Positions 5,343 through 7,264 of a stretch of 7,264 bases of DNA are shown piece by piece. The stretch comes from Acidobacteriota bacterium (lineage in GTDB: Bacteria; Acidobacteriota; Vicinamibacteria; Vicinamibacterales; Vicinamibacteraceae). Below the pieces are notes generated by a model. The model was not told where the DNA came from. It ran no database searches and worked only from the letters and a program-made list of their open reading frames with translations. Where the stretch lies: positions 1 to 7,264 of the forward strand of contig JACDAO010000574.1 in NCBI GenBank assembly GCA_013695405.1. The letters run 5' to 3'. The stretch's first letter is position 1; the number at the start of each line of letters is the position of its first letter. A program made the position numbers and the translations under genes.

Positions 5343-7253
5343 CTACCGCGCCGCGTCCGCGCGGCTCTCGAGATCGAGCCAGCGCTGCATCACGCGGTCC
5401 AGGTCGACCTCGGTGGCCTCGAGCGACGCCACGCTGTCGGCCATCGCCGATGCCCCGCGCTGGTGAAAGTCGCTGGCGTTGATGCCCTGCTCGAGCGCAT
5501 CCTTGCGCGCTTCGAGCGCCTGGATCTGCGCCGGCAGCGTTGAGAGTTCCTGCTTCTCCTTGTACGTCAGCTTGACCCTGGCCGCCGGGGGCGTGGCCGC
5601 CGCCGGGGCGGACTGCGTGGTGCGCCGGTCGGCGCTCGCCGTGGACGCGACCCTGGGCTGGCCGCGCTGCCTGACCCAGTCGCTGTAGCCGCCGACATAC
5701 TCCCGCACCGTGCCCTGGCCTTCGAAGGCAATCGTGCTGGTCACGACCCGATCGAGGAAGGCGCGGTCGTGGCTCACCACCAGCAACGTGCCATCGAAGC
5801 CGAGCAGCAGGTCCTCCAGCACGTCGAGGGTCTCGAGATCGAGGTCGTTGGTCGGCTCGTCGAGAACCAGCACGTTGGCCGGCCGCACCAGCAGGCGCGC
5901 CAGCAGCAGGCGGTTGCGCTCGCCACCGGAGAGGGCCCGCACAGGCGACTGGAAGCGCTCCGGCGTGAACAAGAAATCCTTGAGGTAGCCGGCGACGTGG
6001 CGGCTGCCCCCGCCCACGGTCACCATCTGCCGGCCGTCGGCAACCGTGTCCAGCACCGTCGTGTCGGGATCGAGTTGCTCACGTTCCTGGTCGAAGTAGG
6101 CAATCGCCAGGTGAGTGCCGCGTTCCACCTCACCGCGCTGCACCGGCAGGGTGCCGAGTAACAGCCGCAGCAACGTCGTCTTGCCGGAGCCATTCGGGCC
6201 GAGGACGCCGATGCGGTCGCCACGCATGATCCGGCCGCTGAAGTCGTCAATCACCACGCGGTCGCCGAACTGCTGATGGAGATGCTTGGCCTCGAGCACG
6301 ATCGCCCCCGAGCGCAGGCCCTCGTCGACGCTCAGGGCCACGGTACCCAGCTTCTCGCGACGGTTGGCGCGCTCGCGTCGCATCGCTTCAAGCGCCTTGA
6401 CCCGGCCCTCGTCACGGGTCCGCCGGGCCTTGACGCCCTGACGAATCCAGATTTCCTCGCGTGCCAGCAGCTTGTCGAACTTCGCCTCGGACTGGACTTC
6501 GGCGTCCTGCTCGGCTTCTTTCTGCGTCAGGTAGGCGTCGTAGTTGCCCGGATAGCTGCGCAGCCGGCCGCGATCGAGTTCGACGATGCGGGTGGCCAGC
6601 GACTGCAGCAGCGCGCGGTCGTGCGTCACGAACAGCAGGGCACCCTGGAACTCGCGCAGGAAGGTCTCGAGCCACTCGATCGCATCGATGTCGAGGTGGT
6701 TGGTCGGCTCGTCGAGCAACAACACGTTGGGCTGATGGACCAACGCCTGCCCGAGCAGCACGCGCCGCCGCTGTCCGCCCGACAGCGAGTCGACTTTCGC
6801 GTCAGCGGGCAGCCCGAGCGTGGCGATCACGTCCTCGACGCGCTGCTCGAGCCGCCAGCCGTCCTGGCGGTCGAGTGCCTCCTGCAGCTCGCCAAGGCGT
6901 TGCACCAGGGCCGGCGAGTCGTCCTCGGCCATCGCGTGGGCGGTGTCGTGATAGGCAGTGGCCAGCGCGCCGAGGGCACCGAGACCTTCGGCCACCACGG
7001 CGAACACCGTCCGCGCGCCGCCGGGCGGCACGTCCTGTTCGAGCATCGCAACCCGCAGGCCCGGCTGACGCCAGACGCGTCCGCTGTCGACAGCCAGGTC
7101 GCCAGAGATCAGCCGCAGCAACGTCGACTTGCCGGCGCCGTTCCGTCCGATCAGGCAGACTCGCTCGCCCTGCTCGAGGCGCAACGTGGCGCCGTCGAGG
7201 AGCGGCCTGTGGCCAAAGGCCACCGAGACGGAATCGAGTTCGATCAGAGCCAT
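5343..7253 (-). CDS. uup: ABC-F ATPase, Uup type
   Basis: A 636-residue soluble protein with two ABC ATPase domains and no membrane segment. Domain 1: Walker A GRNGAGKS (36-43), signature LSGGQ (157-161), Walker B VLLLDEP with E182, H-switch H211. An arginine-rich interdomain linker (about 240-315) corresponds to the P-site tRNA-interaction motif of ABC-F proteins. Domain 2: Walker A GPNGSGKT (352-359), LSGGE (441-445), VLVLDEPTNDLD with E466, H495. A charged alanine/proline spacer (about 535-560) leads to a C-terminal coiled coil (565-636) opening with KLTYKEKQELSTLPAQI, the hallmark that separates Uup from EttA and Ybit. Length matches the family. ABC-F proteins act on the ribosome; Uup has also been linked to DNA stability in E. 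coli. Both active sites look intact. Only 11 nt of upstream sequence is in the window, with no Shine-Dalgarno visible; ATG at 7253 is the usual family start (MALIELDSVSVAFG). Confidence 0.95.
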   Translation of the reverse strand: MALIELDSVSVAFGHRPLLDGATLRLEQGERVCLIGRNGAGKSTLLRLISGDLAVDSGRVWRQPGLRVAMLEQDVPPGGARTVFAVVAEGLGALGALATAYHDTAHAMAEDDSPALVQRLGELQEALDRQDGWRLEQRVEDVIATLGLPADAKVDSLSGGQRRRVLLGQALVHQPNVLLLDEPTNHLDIDAIEWLETFLREFQGALLFVTHDRALLQSLATRIVELDRGRLRSYPGNYDAYLTQKEAEQDAEVQSEAKFDKLLAREEIWIRQGVKARRTRDEGRVKALEAMRRERANRREKLGTVALSVDEGLRSGAIVLEAKHLHQQFGDRVVIDDFSGRIMRGDRIGVLGPNGSGKTTLLRLLLGTLPVQRGEVERGTHLAIAYFDQEREQLDPDTTVLDTVADGRQMVTVGGGSRHVAGYLKDFLFTPERFQSPVRALSGGERNRLLLARLLVRPANVLVLDEPTNDLDLETLDVLEDLLLGFDGTLLVVSHDRAFLDRVVTSTIAFEGQGTVREYVGGYSDWVRQRGQPRVASTASADRRTTQSAPAAATPPAARVKLTYKEKQELSTLPAQIQALEARKDALEQGINASDFHQRGASAMADSVASLEATEVDLDRVMQRWLDLESRADAAR

Positions 7254-7264
7254 GGCCTGGGGGC

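Noticed and set aside
1..7264. A new defence or signalling system made of pseudokinase, regulator, phosphodiesterase and ABC-F protein.
   Set aside because: The genes lie in separate transcription units around housekeeping thrC and uup, with no mobile-element marks, toxin-like genes or shared regulatory sites linking all of them.

Overview
The window is GC-rich chromosomal DNA from a bacterium. The combination of a kinase-fold protein reading HGSLAPER where active kinases have HRDLKPEN, a 162-residue helical protein of unknown function, very high third-position GC, GTG starts and few Shine-Dalgarno sequences points by impression to an Acidobacteriota-like lineage (perhaps Vicinamibacteria). 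That placement is inference; no rRNA or other marker lies in the window. There is no tRNA, rRNA, CRISPR array, transposase, integrase or phage gene. This looks like ordinary core and accessory chromosome, not an island.

Layout, left to right. (1) Positions 1-774, minus strand: the N-terminal 258 residues of a pseudokinase-like protein that runs off the left edge. A possible 35-45-codon ORF with a CxCxxC motif lies just upstream (771-878 or 771-908) and ends in a GTGA overlap with the pseudokinase start. (2) Positions 775-990: a divergent control region with a perfect 8-bp inverted repeat at 950-968 and a -10-like box directly before the next gene. (3) Positions 991-2307, plus: threonine synthase (thrC). 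(4) Positions 2357-3196, plus: a GntR/FadR-type regulator with an FCD ligand domain. (5) On the minus strand, converging on the regulator: uup-type ABC-F ATPase (7253-5343), a 162-residue protein of unknown function (5258-4770) and a cytoplasmic alkaline-phosphatase-superfamily phosphodiesterase (4744-3224). The gaps are 84 and 25 nt, so the last two genes are very probably co-transcribed and uup may head the same unit.

Working relations. ThrC makes threonine from O-phosphohomoserine; the regulator 49 nt downstream could sense a metabolite and act on thrC or itself, but nothing in the sequence proves this. The uup-unknown-phosphodiesterase trio does not form a recognisable pathway. I do not see a convincing new multi-gene system. 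The most open points are the coupled small ORF, the degenerate kinase, the palindrome before thrC, the similar start-proximal motifs of thrC and the regulator, and the 7-nt repeat cluster behind uup.
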